This document shows positions 27,141 to 36,858 of a stretch of 64,000 nt of DNA, piece by piece. Source of the DNA: Dyadobacter sp. CY356. Its GTDB lineage: Bacteria; Bacteroidota; Bacteroidia; Cytophagales; Spirosomataceae. The DNA is taken from the NCBI RefSeq assembly GCF_021440195.1, contig NZ_JAJTSZ010000003.1:124001-188000 (forward strand), given 5' to 3'. The position numbers were made by a program, and so were the translations under genes. The notes beneath the pieces are model-generated. The model was not told where the DNA came from. It saw only the letters and a program-made list of their open reading frames with translations, and did not search any database. The number at the start of each line of letters is the position of its first letter. Position 1 is the stretch's first letter.

Positions 27141-28625
27141 TTATACTTCTTTAAGAAGTGCTTCTTTCCATTTTCCATAAGCTTCTTTTGTTTCTTCGGT
27201 TAATGCCGCATCCGGTTCAATGGTGCGCACGGCGGATAAACCCGTAAAAGCCTCATCACGGTTTTTGTAATAACCCAAACCCAGGCCAGCTGCACGTGCC
27301 GCTCCCTGAGCACCATCCGTGTTGAAAAGCTCTACCGTCGCGCCCGAAATATTCGCAAAAGTTTCGCGGAAAACAGGGCTTAAAAACATATTTGCCTCGC
27401 CGGCTCTGATGTTTTTCAATGATACACCAAGCGTTTCCATCACTTCCATACCATAATAAAGCGCGAAAACAATCCCTTCCTGGGCAGCACGGGTATAATG
27501 ACTTAAACCATGACGGCTGAATTGTATTCCTTGGAAATTTGCTCCGGGATCCTGATTGTCTAGCATTCGCTCCGCACCATTCCCAAAAGGAAGACAAATC
27601 AATCCATCAGAACCAACAGGTGCCTGGCCGGCTAAATCGTTTATTCCGGGATATGAAATATTGCCTTGCAATAATGTATTTCTCAGCCAGCTATTCAAAC
27701 TTCCTGTGCCATTCACGCATAACAAAACGCCATAACGAGGAGCTTCAATGGTATGGTTAACGTGCAGGAAAGTATTGACCCTGGATTTTTCATCAAATTT
27801 AATCTGGTCACTCACGCCATAAACAACACCGGAAGTTCCTGCGGTTGCTGCTACTTCGCCTGGTTCTAAAACATTTAATGAAAATGCATTATTTGGCTGA
27901 TCTCCTGCACGGTATGTAATTGGAATGCCTGCCTTTAAACCAAGTGCAGAGGCTGATTCTGCTGTTAATTTTCCTTGTTCAGAAAATGTTGGCAGAACAT
28001 TGGCAATCAAATTTTTATCAAAACCAAAATAGTCCAAAAGGAAATCAGCAGGTTTTTCTTCTTTAAAATCCCAGAAAATTCCTTCCGACAGTCCCGAAGG
28101 TGTAGTAACAATTTCGCTGGTCATCTTTGCTGCCAGGTAATCTCCCGGAAGCATGAATTTATGAACTTTGGCATATACTTCAGGTTCATTTTGTTTTACC
28201 CATCCCAGTTTTGAGGCCGTGAAATTACCCGGAGAATTCAGTAAATGTGGCAAAACAGTTTTTTCGCCAATGGATTCCATAGCCTTATTTCCAATTTCAA
28301 CAGCACGGCTGTCGCACCAGATAATTGATGGACGCAACACGTTCAATTCTTTATCCACAACAACCAAACCGTGCATTTGATAGGATATTCCGATAGCTCC
28401 CACATAGTCAGGAGAAATTCCGGATTGTTCCATTACAGCCTTCGAAGCCAGACATGCGTTTTCCCACCATTGTTCTGGATGCTGTTCAGCAAAACCAGGT
28501 TTTGGTGCTGCAATTGCCATTTCTTTTTCAGGATAAAAAGCCGAGGCAATCACCTGGCCGGTATCTGCATGCAGGAGACATGCCTTTATTGATGAGCTGC
28601 CTAAATCGAATCCCAGGAAATACAT
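27141..28625 (-). CDS. xylB: Xylulokinase
   Basis: Phosphorylates D-xylulose to xylulose-5-phosphate for the pentose phosphate pathway. The 494-residue FGGY-family protein opens with the phosphate-1 motif FLGFDLGSSSIKACLL, followed by HGLVVVDKELNVLRPSIIWCDSRAVE; the catalytic Asp is likely in YRAGDQPNNAFS. The FGGY signature 2 region is GLSHYTRAAQEGIVFALYYGMEVM. A xylose isomerase or transporter is not beside it. Its 321-bp upstream region carries a perfect 7-bp inverted repeat that may be an operator. Confidence 0.93.
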   Translation of the reverse strand: MYFLGFDLGSSSIKACLLHADTGQVIASAFYPEKEMAIAAPKPGFAEQHPEQWWENACLASKAVMEQSGISPDYVGAIGISYQMHGLVVVDKELNVLRPSIIWCDSRAVEIGNKAMESIGEKTVLPHLLNSPGNFTASKLGWVKQNEPEVYAKVHKFMLPGDYLAAKMTSEIVTTPSGLSEGIFWDFKEEKPADFLLDYFGFDKNLIANVLPTFSEQGKLTAESASALGLKAGIPITYRAGDQPNNAFSLNVLEPGEVAATAGTSGVVYGVSDQIKFDEKSRVNTFLHVNHTIEAPRYGVLLCVNGTGSLNSWLRNTLLQGNISYPGINDLAGQAPVGSDGLICLPFGNGAERMLDNQDPGANFQGIQFSRHGLSHYTRAAQEGIVFALYYGMEVMETLGVSLKNIRAGEANMFLSPVFRETFANISGATVELFNTDGAQGAARAAGLGLGYYKNRDEAFTGLSAVRTIEPDAALTEETKEAYGKWKEALLKEV

Positions 28626-28946
28626 ATAGGTTGTTTAAGGTTAGTCGGTTTATTAGAAAAATTATAAATATTAACAGATTAAAATCAGAAATACAAAATT
28701 GTTGAATTTGTCGGATATTACAATAAATAATAAGTGTATAAATTACACTTTAAAATAACTGAAATGTTTATTTTTATATCAAAATCATAAATCACCAATT
28801 TTTTACCGTAATCCAAATGATTCTTTCAAAAGTCTTGTTGCATCTTAAACCTGATTTTGGTTTTAGATATTTGTCGTGGATAATAAAATTCAAATTCTTT
28901 GCTAACTTAGGTTTCGTAAATCTACATCGTCCTTTTTAAGGAAATT
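28626..28946. other. Divergent AT-rich promoter region, xylB / M28 peptidase
   Basis: This 321-bp gap serves two divergent genes. It is very AT-rich and holds the inverted repeat AAGTGTA-TAAAT-TACACTT at 28732-28750. A near -7 element (TAACTTAG) lies close to the peptidase start. No RNA gene or ORF is visible. Confidence 0.6.
28732..28750. promoter_or_regulatory. Candidate operator: AAGTGTA inverted repeat
   Basis: AAGTGTA and TACACTT are perfect inverted arms around a 5-nt TAAAT centre, about 107 nt upstream of the xylB ATG. Symmetry and position suggest a dimeric regulator site; the regulator is not known. Confidence 0.4.
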
Positions 28947-30410
28947 ATGAAAAAATTAATATTGGTTGCGGTAGCCGGCGGATTATTCTTTTTAACCACC
29001 GGATTTAATTCAGATGACAAAAAATGGGAAAAAAATTTTACACGTCTTGACACCGAGGTAAGGAAAAACAGTAAAGCGTACGAAACTTTGGGCAGTGCCA
29101 CGCAGACCATCGGCCATAGGCTGACAGGTAGTGCGAATGGGGAGAAAGCCGAAGAATATGCTTACAAATTGTTAAAAAGTTATGGTTTTACAGATGTAGT
29201 ATACCAGCCTTTCGAAGTGGAAGCATGGATGCGCGATACTGTAACGCTAAGTATTGTTCCGGGAAGCAGTGATAATTTCCGGGATGTGCCAGTGGTTTCG
29301 CTTGCGCATTCACCTGTACAGTCAAATCTGAAAGGGGACATTGTGGATGTTGGCAATGGTTTGGAAGAAGATTTTGAAGCACTTAAAGATAAGATTAAGG
29401 GCAAAATTGTTTTGGCCAATATTGGTGTCGTGGGCGTGACAGGCAAAAAGAATTTGCACCGTTCTGAAAAAACAGCTCTTGCGATTAAATATGGTGCAGA
29501 TGGGATCATCATGGTAAACCAGGCTCCCGGCAAAATTTTGCTGACAGGCACAGCTTCGGTTACCGGTGCTATCATTTCGATTCCGGCTGTTTGTGTTTCA
29601 AATGATAGTGGAAAAGAAATTCGTGGATGGCTGAAAGATGAAGGACCGCTGCAAGCGCATATTGATATGCACAACATTTCAAAACAAATTAAGGCGAGAA
29701 ATGTAATTGCAACATTAAAAGGCAAATCGGACGAAAAAGTTATCATCGGCGGTCACCTTGATTCGTGGGATCTGGCGACTGGTGCCATAGATAATGGTAT
29801 CGGTTCTTTCGCTGTGATGGATATTGCGCGTGCTTTCAAGGCTTTGAAAATCAAACCGGAACGTACAATCCAATTTGTTTTATTCATGGGTGAAGAGCAG
29901 GGATTATTAGGTTCCAAGCATTTCGTAAGTGAATTAAAACGTACCGGAGCGGTTGACAAAGTCGGTTATATGATGAACCTTGACATGACCAATGATCCAA
30001 AAGGGATCAATGCTTTTGGAAAAGATGAAATGACAGATTTCTTCAAAGGTGTTGGCGAAGCAATTCATACTGTCGATGCAGGTTATAAAAACGAACAAGC
30101 CAACAGGGCCGGTTTGCATAGTGATCATCAGCCATTTATGTTGGAAGGTATTCCGGTTGCGGGACTTTCAGGTACGCTGGCTCCGGAAGTGATTCAATGT
30201 TATCACGCGGACTGTGATGATTTCAAACTTGTTAACAAAACTCAGCTTGAAAATACGGTGCGCATTGCGTCCATGTGTTTATATGCGCTCTCAAATGCGG
30301 ATAAACTGCCGGGCAAAAAACTTTCTGATACAAAAACAAGAGATTACCTGATTTCCCAGGGATTGAAACAAGAGCTTGTGATCGGGCAGGAGTGGAGATG
30401 GGGAGAGTGA
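28947..30410 (+). CDS. M28-family metallopeptidase with PA domain
   Basis: A 487-residue exported peptidase resembling carboxypeptidase Q-type enzymes. A signal peptide (about 1-20) precedes a prodomain and a PA domain insert (about 125-235). The co-catalytic zinc site follows: His in IIGGHLDSWD (about 269), Asp in GAIDNGIG, the Glu pair in LFMGEEQGLLGS, Asp in MMNLDMTND, and His in YHADCDDF. All five ligand positions are present, so activity is expected. It likely frees amino acids from peptides in the periplasm. The gene is divergent from xylB. Confidence 0.92.
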   Translation: MKKLILVAVAGGLFFLTTGFNSDDKKWEKNFTRLDTEVRKNSKAYETLGSATQTIGHRLTGSANGEKAEEYAYKLLKSYGFTDVVYQPFEVEAWMRDTVTLSIVPGSSDNFRDVPVVSLAHSPVQSNLKGDIVDVGNGLEEDFEALKDKIKGKIVLANIGVVGVTGKKNLHRSEKTALAIKYGADGIIMVNQAPGKILLTGTASVTGAIISIPAVCVSNDSGKEIRGWLKDEGPLQAHIDMHNISKQIKARNVIATLKGKSDEKVIIGGHLDSWDLATGAIDNGIGSFAVMDIARAFKALKIKPERTIQFVLFMGEEQGLLGSKHFVSELKRTGAVDKVGYMMNLDMTNDPKGINAFGKDEMTDFFKGVGEAIHTVDAGYKNEQANRAGLHSDHQPFMLEGIPVAGLSGTLAPEVIQCYHADCDDFKLVNKTQLENTVRIASMCLYALSNADKLPGKKLSDTKTRDYLISQGLKQELVIGQEWRWGE

Positions 30411-30432
30411 TGATTAAAATTTATTGAGTTTT

Positions 30433-30471
30433 AAAAAATGGTCCCGGAATTATGATTTCGAGACCATTTTT
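30433..30471. terminator. Bidirectional terminator, M28 peptidase / SMR gene
   Basis: AAAAAATGGTC (30433-30443) pairs with GACCATTTTT (30462-30471). It ends the plus-strand peptidase and also overlaps the last codons of the convergent SMR gene, whose stop is at 30450. Confidence 0.8.
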
Positions 30472-30770
30472 ATTCCAACGATTGAGCCGATCAGTAAGGT
30501 GATGAAAAATATTCGCCAGAAATCGGCCGGATCTTTGTAAAAAACAATTCCGATAATCACAGTTCCAACTGCTCCAATTCCGGTCCAGACAGCGTAAGCG
30601 GTACCAAGGGGTATGCTTTGTATTGCTTTATTTAAAAGAAGGAAACTGCATGTGATACAAACCAGAAAGCCTGCGCTCCATTTTAGATTCGTGAAATTGT
30701 CAGAATGTTTTAGACAAGTTGTAAAACCTACTTCAAAAAGGCCGGCAATGATTAAGATGATCCAATACAT
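30450..30770 (-). CDS. SMR-family small exporter, Gdx/SugE-like
   Basis: A 106-residue protein with four transmembrane helices. The essential Glu of helix 1 is in IIAGLFEVGFTTCLKHS (Glu13). AVWTGIGAVGTVIIGI in helix 3 matches the guanidinium exporter (Gdx, formerly SugE) subgroup more than EmrE, as does the LKHSDNFT loop. It works as an antiparallel dimer. Guanidinium export is inferred from these motifs; drug export is the alternative. No guanidine riboswitch was seen upstream. Confidence 0.88.
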   Translation of the reverse strand: MYWIILIIAGLFEVGFTTCLKHSDNFTNLKWSAGFLVCITCSFLLLNKAIQSIPLGTAYAVWTGIGAVGTVIIGIVFYKDPADFWRIFFITLLIGSIVGIKMVSKS

Positions 30771-30865
30771 AAGTCAGAATTTGTAAAAGCAAAACACTAA
30801 GAACTATGCCGGCAAAGTTCCGACAGTTTTTCCAATGCAAATTTTACAAATGTTAAAAAATGAAA

Positions 30866-31429
30866 TTACCTGATATCTGCCCGAATGCGGCTTAGCGTAA
30901 CCTGACTTATCCCGAGATACGAAGCAATATGTCCAAGTTGAACTCTTTGAAGTATGGCAGGGTAGGAACTTATGAAATCTTCATAGCGCGATGCCGCCGT
31001 TTTAAATTGCCGGGAAATAAATCTTTCTTCTGTTTTTATCAATTCAGCTTCCACAAGTTTTCTTCCCCAGTTGGCCATGTCTAAATTGGTATTGTAAAGA
31101 TTTTGCAAAACCTCGTTTGAGATTTTATAAAGCACCGAATCTTCGAGTAATTCAATGGTTTCATATCCCGGCTTACCAAGAAAAAAACTATTGTAGGATA
31201 GTAAAATATCTGATTCTGCTCCAAACCAAAACGTTACCTCTTTGTCTTCCTGATCACAATAAGCGCGGGCAATTCCCTTTTCTATGAAATAAACAGATCG
31301 TTCAATCTTTTCTGACTTGATCAGCAAATGTCCTTTCGGATATTCTGCTTTTTCAAGGCGAAGAACAAAATCCGATAGCAAATCCTCATTCAGACCGAGC
31401 TGACGAATTTTTTTGATCGTGTTTTCCAA
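30866..31429 (-). CDS. Crp/Fnr-family transcriptional regulator
   Basis: A 187-residue protein with an N-terminal cyclic-nucleotide-binding-like beta roll (about 20-130; YPKGHLLIKSEKIERSVYFIEKG) and a C-terminal helix-turn-helix (about 165-187; LGHIASYLGISQVTLSRIRAD). The phosphate-binding cassette for cAMP is not conserved, as is common in Bacteroidota members. Start choice is forced: a TAG lies three codons before the TTG at 31429 and no Met occurs in the first 40 residues. Its targets are unknown; the neighbouring SMR gene is one candidate. Confidence 0.87.
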   Translation of the reverse strand: MENTIKKIRQLGLNEDLLSDFVLRLEKAEYPKGHLLIKSEKIERSVYFIEKGIARAYCDQEDKEVTFWFGAESDILLSYNSFFLGKPGYETIELLEDSVLYKISNEVLQNLYNTNLDMANWGRKLVEAELIKTEERFISRQFKTAASRYEDFISSYPAILQRVQLGHIASYLGISQVTLSRIRADIR

Positions 31430-31557
31430 TTGTTCCTATGTTTGATGAGAAGATGAAAAGGTAAGTAAATAAATTTGAACACTTATTTCAAGCCTTCCAT
31501 ACCACTTCAAGAATTACTGCTGATATTTGTCGTTTGCTAACATACTTTTCATCATTC

Positions 31558-32367
31558 ATGGTTGTCTTTCCAAACGCGAAAATTAATATCGGACTTAATA
31601 TTGTTGAAAAAAGGCAGGACGGATTTCATAATATTGAGTCCTGTTTTTATCCGGTTGGCTGGTCTGACGCATTGGAAATACTTCCTGCTGAAAGTTTTTC
31701 ATTTCAATCGGATGGTATAAATATTCCGGGAGATCCGGCAACAAATCTTTGTACAAAAGCGTATGACATGCTGGCGGCGGATTATGCACTTGGACCGGTG
31801 AGTATTCATTTGCTGAAAGCTGTGCCCATTGGTGCAGGCCTGGGCGGTGGCTCTTCGGATGCCGCATTCACAATAAAGGCTTTGAACGAATTATTCGGAT
31901 TAGGAATTTCTTTGGAAAAACAACTGGATTATGCACGTAGATTAGGAAGTGATTGTGCCTTTTTTATAGAAAATAAACCGTTGTACTGTTTTAAAAAAGG
32001 TGACCGCTTTGAGGAAATCAGTCTAAAACTGGAAGGTAAATGGATTGTACTGGTTAATCCTGAACTGCACATTTCTACGGCCGAGGCTTATGCTGGAATT
32101 CGGCCGTTAAAATCAGAAAACGATCTTCGTGACATGCTAAAAATGCCAATGGAAAGTTGGAAAGAAGTTGTTAAAAACGATTTTGAAATATCCTTATTTC
32201 CAAAATATCCGGTTCTAAAAGAAATAAAAGAAAGGTTGTATCACGAAGGGGCAAAATATGCAGCAATGAGCGGCTCCGGATCGACTTTGTTTGGTATTTT
32301 TGAAGAGGAAACGGACTTATCTTATAAATTTAATGAGTATAAAGTATGGCAGGGCTATCTTAAATAA
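31558..32367 (+). CDS. ispE: 4-diphosphocytidyl-2-C-methyl-D-erythritol kinase
   Basis: Fourth step of the MEP isoprenoid pathway: phosphorylates CDP-methylerythritol at the 2-OH. It is a GHMP kinase of 269 residues from the ATG at 31558. N-terminal AKINIGLNIVEKRQDGFHNIE is typical, the ATP-binding glycine-rich loop is PIGAGLGGGSSDAA (about 90-103), and the C-terminal motif is AAMSGSGSTLFGIF. A TTG-type start 24 nt upstream is not needed. It is a lone gene, divergent from the Crp-type regulator. Confidence 0.96.
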   Translation: MVVFPNAKINIGLNIVEKRQDGFHNIESCFYPVGWSDALEILPAESFSFQSDGINIPGDPATNLCTKAYDMLAADYALGPVSIHLLKAVPIGAGLGGGSSDAAFTIKALNELFGLGISLEKQLDYARRLGSDCAFFIENKPLYCFKKGDRFEEISLKLEGKWIVLVNPELHISTAEAYAGIRPLKSENDLRDMLKMPMESWKEVVKNDFEISLFPKYPVLKEIKERLYHEGAKYAAMSGSGSTLFGIFEEETDLSYKFNEYKVWQGYLK

Positions 32368-32463
32368 TTATTCTGATTTTGTTGTATCTATACTACAAAA
32401 ATTGTCGTTATAAAAACTTATATTCCCGTCCAATTAACCTATTTTGATAAAGAGATTGAAATA

Positions 32464-33093
32464 ATGAGTCCTAAACAATCTACTAAAGACAAAGAAAATC
32501 CATTTACAAAGCGGAGGGAGCCTTTCGGGTTCATGCTCTGGCTTGGGGTTTTTGGTAGTTCCTTATTGTTTGGGATAATTTTTCTTGAATATATTCTTCG
32601 TGCAGAAGGCGCGAACTGGCATTTTGTAGCGTTGCCTGATATGTTCTGGCTGAGCACTCTGGTTATTCTTTTCAGCAGTATTACTTTACATGAGGCTAAC
32701 CTGGCCTTTGTTCAGGAGCGTTTTCTGCATTACAGGATTTTTCTTGCAGCAACACTTACACTGGGAATCACCTTTATGTTATTGCAGGGCGGTGGCTGGA
32801 TGGAAATTATTGAAAGCAGAAGTTTTGGTAATCAGAACAACACCTCTTTTGGATTTATTTACATACTCACAGGACTACATTTGATCCATATCCTGATTGG
32901 GGTAATTTATCTGGGGATCATGTTTAAAAAGGCTTTAAAAAACAGGACTTATGTGGATTCCTTCGTTTACAGCGTCAATCCTCCTAATCGCTTAAAACTT
33001 AAATTGATAACCCGTTACTGGCATTTTGTCGATGTGCTGTGGGTTGCTGTTTTCCTTTTGTTGCTTTCGTTGAGTTTCTTCAATACCTATTAA
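32464..33093 (+). CDS. Cytochrome c oxidase subunit III-like protein
   Basis: A 209-residue membrane protein with about five helices and the heme-copper oxidase subunit III pattern: [53 protein letters not shown] and [17 protein letters not shown]. The conserved Glu/His of subunit III helices are present in ITLHEA and TGLHLIH. Subunits I and II are not nearby, so it is either a detached oxidase subunit or an accessory copy. The last 4 bp overlap the convergent MFS gene. Confidence 0.9.
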   Translation: MSPKQSTKDKENPFTKRREPFGFMLWLGVFGSSLLFGIIFLEYILRAEGANWHFVALPDMFWLSTLVILFSSITLHEANLAFVQERFLHYRIFLAATLTLGITFMLLQGGGWMEIIESRSFGNQNNTSFGFIYILTGLHLIHILIGVIYLGIMFKKALKNRTYVDSFVYSVNPPNRLKLKLITRYWHFVDVLWVAVFLLLLSLSFFNTY

Positions 33094-34301
33094 AAATTCT
33101 TGTTTAAACTTTTCCTTGCTAAAAAAGCACTGATCAAAGTCAGTACAGCTGCGGTAAGCATAGGCGCGCCCGGAAAATAAAACGGAGCGGTAGGCTTTGT
33201 GAAAAAGTAAAAAAGATTGCTCATGAGCGGAGGGCCAATGATAGAGGTCAGGCTCATTAAACTGGTCATGGCGCCCTGTAACTCTCCCTGTTCATTGGCA
33301 GGTACCTGCGTTGAAATAAGTCCCTGTAACGACGGTCCGGCAATTCCTCCTAAAATATATGGAATCATAAATACAAATACCATCCAGGTTTCGGCTGCAA
33401 AAGCGAATAAAACAAAGCCTACGGAATAAAGAAATAAACCAATATAGACACCCTTCTTTTGGCCGATTTTAGGAATAATCAATCTGATGAGCCCTCCCTG
33501 AACAATCGCGCCGAGCAGTCCCATTGCGCCTAAGGAATAACCAATAATTTTTGCGTCCCAGTGGAATTTTTCCATGGTATAGTACGACCAGTTGCTCTGT
33601 ATCGCATGATTGGCGATATACAATAAGGCCAGGGAAACAATGAGTCCGGAAATGACCGGGTAGCGTTGCAGATTTTTTAGTGCACCGGCCGGATTGGCAC
33701 GATCCCAGCTAAACTTCCGGCGATTTTCTGGTTTTAAAGATTCAGGCAGGATAAAAAATCCATAAATCCAGTTGACCAAAGAAAGTCCACCCGCTGCTAA
33801 AAAAGGAACCCGCGATCCATATTGACCTAATAAACCACCCAAAACCGGGCCTATAATAAAACCTAATCCAAAAGCTGCACCAATAAGTCCGAAGTTCTGA
33901 GCGCGTTTTTCAGGAGAACTGACATCTGCTATGTAAGCGGCGCCGGTTGTAAAACTTGCACCCATGATTCCCGCGATGATCCGGCCTACAAATAACCATC
34001 CGATACTTGGCGCATAAGCCAGAAACATATAATCCAGTGCAAAACCGAGCAGGGAAGCCAGCAGAATCGGACGTCGACCAAACTGATCACTTAGGCCTCC
34101 AACAATCGGAGCGCAGATGAATTGTACAAAGGAATAGGAAAAAAGTATCCAGCCTCCATAACGAGCCGCATCGCTTAAACTGCCGCCCACGAGTTCGCTG
34201 ATAAGTTTTGGCATGACCGGAATGATAATACCAAGGCCAATTACATCAATCAGAAGTGTAACAAATATAAAGCCGATCGCCGGAGATTTTCTCGAAGTCA
34301 T
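33090..34301 (-). CDS. TetA-like MFS transporter
   Basis: A 403-residue transporter with 12 predicted helices. The first half has the MFS motif A variant [14 protein letters not shown] (about 64-77) and a helix-5 motif C-like [19 protein letters not shown]. Sequence style ([15 protein letters not shown] at the start, [21 protein letters not shown]) matches the TCR/Tet group of tetracycline/H+ antiporters, many of which export other drugs. No TetR-type regulator is adjacent. Substrate is unproven. Confidence 0.9.
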   Translation of the reverse strand: MTSRKSPAIGFIFVTLLIDVIGLGIIIPVMPKLISELVGGSLSDAARYGGWILFSYSFVQFICAPIVGGLSDQFGRRPILLASLLGFALDYMFLAYAPSIGWLFVGRIIAGIMGASFTTGAAYIADVSSPEKRAQNFGLIGAAFGLGFIIGPVLGGLLGQYGSRVPFLAAGGLSLVNWIYGFFILPESLKPENRRKFSWDRANPAGALKNLQRYPVISGLIVSLALLYIANHAIQSNWSYYTMEKFHWDAKIIGYSLGAMGLLGAIVQGGLIRLIIPKIGQKKGVYIGLFLYSVGFVLFAFAAETWMVFVFMIPYILGGIAGPSLQGLISTQVPANEQGELQGAMTSLMSLTSIIGPPLMSNLFYFFTKPTAPFYFPGAPMLTAAVLTLISAFLARKSLNKNF

Positions 34302-34360
34302 AAGGATTAATTATTCCTCAAATGTACAGTTAAAATCGGGTAGGAGGGATTAAAAAAATG

Positions 34361-35155
34361 TTAGTTCATTGTATTTAAAGACTGTGGCAACATCAACAAG
34401 AAGGGAAGGGCCTTTTCATAGTTCAGTTGATCATATTCAATGCCAAGCCGGCGAATGTGATTATAATATGTTTGATGCTGTATATAATAATTTTTCTCCG
34501 ATTGCAGAAACCATGCTTTGGGACCAAGTTTCGTAGCAAGAAACCATTTTTCAATTAGCCTTGAAGTTCTCCCGTTACCGTCATCGAAAAGGTGGATTTT
34601 TGCAAATACCAAATGAAGCATAGATGCGAAATAAAATATTTCAGTTATTGAGAGATCAGTTTTTAACAATAAATCCATATCCATGTAAAATTTGGATAGT
34701 TCTTCTTTACCTACAAAAGGACTCGCAGCAACATACTCTATTTTCCCGTCAGAGGTGGTTACATACATATTTCCAGTCCTGACCTGTCCCTGGCGATTTT
34801 CAGGCAAAAGATTTTTTGTAAGATTTTTATGAGCCAGAAGAATATTTTTTTCAGTTAGTAAGGACTCTTTGGCAAACTGATATGTGTTATACAAGTCGTC
34901 TATTTTACGTGTATAATCGGGTAAAAATTCTATCCCGAATCTTTTGTGCTTCACGTAAGAATCCAGCTCAATATTTTCACCTTCAATTTTGGAAGAAAAA
35001 ACAGCGGCTACTGATGTGTAAAAGCTGAAAGTATCAACAGAAATTTCGCTGTCCTTTAATTTATCAAAGTAAGATTGCAAATCCTTCTCTTTGATAAAGT
35101 TTTTGTACTCATCCAAGGTGCCTGATATCAATATTTGAAATTCGATATTTTGCAT
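34361..35155 (-). CDS. Fic-family AMP-transferase-like protein
   Basis: A 264-residue protein with the Fic motif HLFDDGNGRTSR (about 187-198); the usual Pro after His is Leu. The N-terminal part holds SSKIEG (S54, E58, G59), which fits the inhibitory (S/T)xxxE(G/N) helix that blocks ATP binding, making this a class II, self-restrained Fic. The flap is near TGNMYVTTSDGKIEYVAAS. Fic proteins usually transfer AMP to target hydroxyls; the target is unknown. No antitoxin gene is adjacent, consistent with built-in inhibition. Confidence 0.9.
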   Translation of the reverse strand: MQNIEFQILISGTLDEYKNFIKEKDLQSYFDKLKDSEISVDTFSFYTSVAAVFSSKIEGENIELDSYVKHKRFGIEFLPDYTRKIDDLYNTYQFAKESLLTEKNILLAHKNLTKNLLPENRQGQVRTGNMYVTTSDGKIEYVAASPFVGKEELSKFYMDMDLLLKTDLSITEIFYFASMLHLVFAKIHLFDDGNGRTSRLIEKWFLATKLGPKAWFLQSEKNYYIQHQTYYNHIRRLGIEYDQLNYEKALPFLLMLPQSLNTMN

Positions 35156-35184
35156 AACCTTAAAATGAAAATGGACTGAGAAAT

Positions 35185-36762
35185 TTATTTCTTCAAGATC
35201 TTAAACTCCACACGACGGTTAGTTTGCTGGCCTTCCGGGGTGTCGTTTTTGGCAACCGGCATCGTCTCACCATATCCTTTGCTTGCCACGCGGTCCGGCT
35301 CAATACCTTTGCTGATCAAATGTTCACGCACGGCATCAGCGCGGTCTTGTGAAAGTTTGAGGTTGGCTTCATTGCCTCCGACGTTATCGGTATGTCCGCC
35401 AATTTCAATAAACAATTTTTTATTTTCGTTCATCGTAATTGCAATACGGTCCAGTTCCGGGAATGATTCTGAATTTAATGTTGCCTTACCAAATGCAAAG
35501 AAAATATTGTTCAGACGAACAATTTGTCCTTCTTCAATGGGTATCAGCTTTAAAGATTTGTTTGAAATTTCTTTATAGTTTTTCCCTTTACCTGTGGTTG
35601 TGGAATCTGTCAAATCAACGCTTTCTCCCTCTGCAATAAAGTTGGGTGCGACGGCACGCATACTATATTTTTGACCATAAGGAAGTACGATTTTATATTC
35701 ACCTGTCAATGGATTCGTAGTAGCTGTTCCCGCTTCTTCGCCATCCGGTAAAGTTTCATAAATTATTGTCGCTTCTATTGGTTTGCCTGTTTTTGAATCA
35801 ATTACTTTACCGCTGATCATCACCACCGGATCTGATGTTGGTATGTTTGGCTGCGTCGTGGCAGTGTCACCCGGAACAGGTTTCGGCTGTAAATTATATC
35901 TTACCACATCACCTTTTCCTTCTGTATTTTTGAAAGAAATCATATAAGCATAATCTCCTGCGGCGGAAATGGTATAATACGCATCGTAACCGTCTGTATT
36001 AATAGCAGCACCCAGATTTACCGGCCGGCTCCATCTTTTCCAGGATTTGTCAATCCGTTTGCTGTAATAAATATCGTTGCTTCCCTGACTTCCTTTTCTA
36101 TCACTCGAAAAATAGAGTGTCACCCCGTCAGGAGCAAGAAATGGCGTGGTTTCAGTAAAATCTTCTGTATTTATTTCCGGGCCCAGATTCATCGGCTTTG
36201 TCCATGTACCGTTTTTTTGTTTAAAACTGACATACAGATCATCTACTTTACTGTTCTTTTTTTCACTGAAAGACATTACCAGCGACTTTCCGTCAGTCGA
36301 CAAATAACCGCAATCAAACTGGCCTTTGCTTATTTTGGAATAATTCGGGATATCAATTTTATTAGGAACAGACCAGCCTTTGGCGGTTTTTTTACTTAAT
36401 GAAAATCCACGGGTTTCATAAACACCGGCTTTGTATGCGCCTTTGATTAAAAGCGTATTGCCGTCAGGCGTGATACTGTAAAGACTATTGTATTCTTCCT
36501 TATTTAAAGGAGATGGCAACCTGCGGGCGGGCGTCCATTTATCATTTTTTAATTCAGAAAACCAGATATCCTGGCTGCCTTTTGTGCCATTTGTATTTTG
36601 AGGATGACTGATTCTTGAAAAATAGATTGTTTTTCCATCCGGAGAAATGATCGGAGCAATTTCGTTAAATTCAGTATTAACCGTTTTACCAAGATTTTCA
36701 AGCTGTGCCCAAACCGGAGAAATAATCAGCGCGGAAAATATTAAAAGCAGAAGAACACGCAT
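35185..36762 (-). CDS. OmpA-family protein with PD40 propeller repeats
   Basis: A 525-residue envelope protein. A signal peptide (about 1-19, ending SPVWA) is followed by WD40-like PD40 repeats (about 30-280; for example APIISPDGKTIYFSR, TPFLAPDGVTLYFSSDRKG), a carboxypeptidase-regulatory-like Ig domain (about 314-390; ISGKVIDSKTGKPIEATI), and a C-terminal OmpA domain (about 405-525) with IGGHTDNVGGNEANLKLSQDRA and NRRVEFKILKK. The OmpA part should bind peptidoglycan. This domain set resembles the T9SS-linked PorE-type proteins, but a specific role is not assured. Confidence 0.9.
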   Translation of the reverse strand: MRVLLLLIFSALIISPVWAQLENLGKTVNTEFNEIAPIISPDGKTIYFSRISHPQNTNGTKGSQDIWFSELKNDKWTPARRLPSPLNKEEYNSLYSITPDGNTLLIKGAYKAGVYETRGFSLSKKTAKGWSVPNKIDIPNYSKISKGQFDCGYLSTDGKSLVMSFSEKKNSKVDDLYVSFKQKNGTWTKPMNLGPEINTEDFTETTPFLAPDGVTLYFSSDRKGSQGSNDIYYSKRIDKSWKRWSRPVNLGAAINTDGYDAYYTISAAGDYAYMISFKNTEGKGDVVRYNLQPKPVPGDTATTQPNIPTSDPVVMISGKVIDSKTGKPIEATIIYETLPDGEEAGTATTNPLTGEYKIVLPYGQKYSMRAVAPNFIAEGESVDLTDSTTTGKGKNYKEISNKSLKLIPIEEGQIVRLNNIFFAFGKATLNSESFPELDRIAITMNENKKLFIEIGGHTDNVGGNEANLKLSQDRADAVREHLISKGIEPDRVASKGYGETMPVAKNDTPEGQQTNRRVEFKILKK

Positions 36763-36858
36763 TTTTGTTGGAGGATATGGTGTGTTTTGAATAAATAAAA
36801 ACGAAATTTCAGTTTCCCGTTTTGGAATACAACGATATTTCTGGCCGCTTATTTCTTT

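Noticed and set aside
30771-30865. Guanidine riboswitch upstream of the SMR exporter
   Set aside because: No guanidine-I, II or III landmarks could be found in the short gap, so no riboswitch is claimed.
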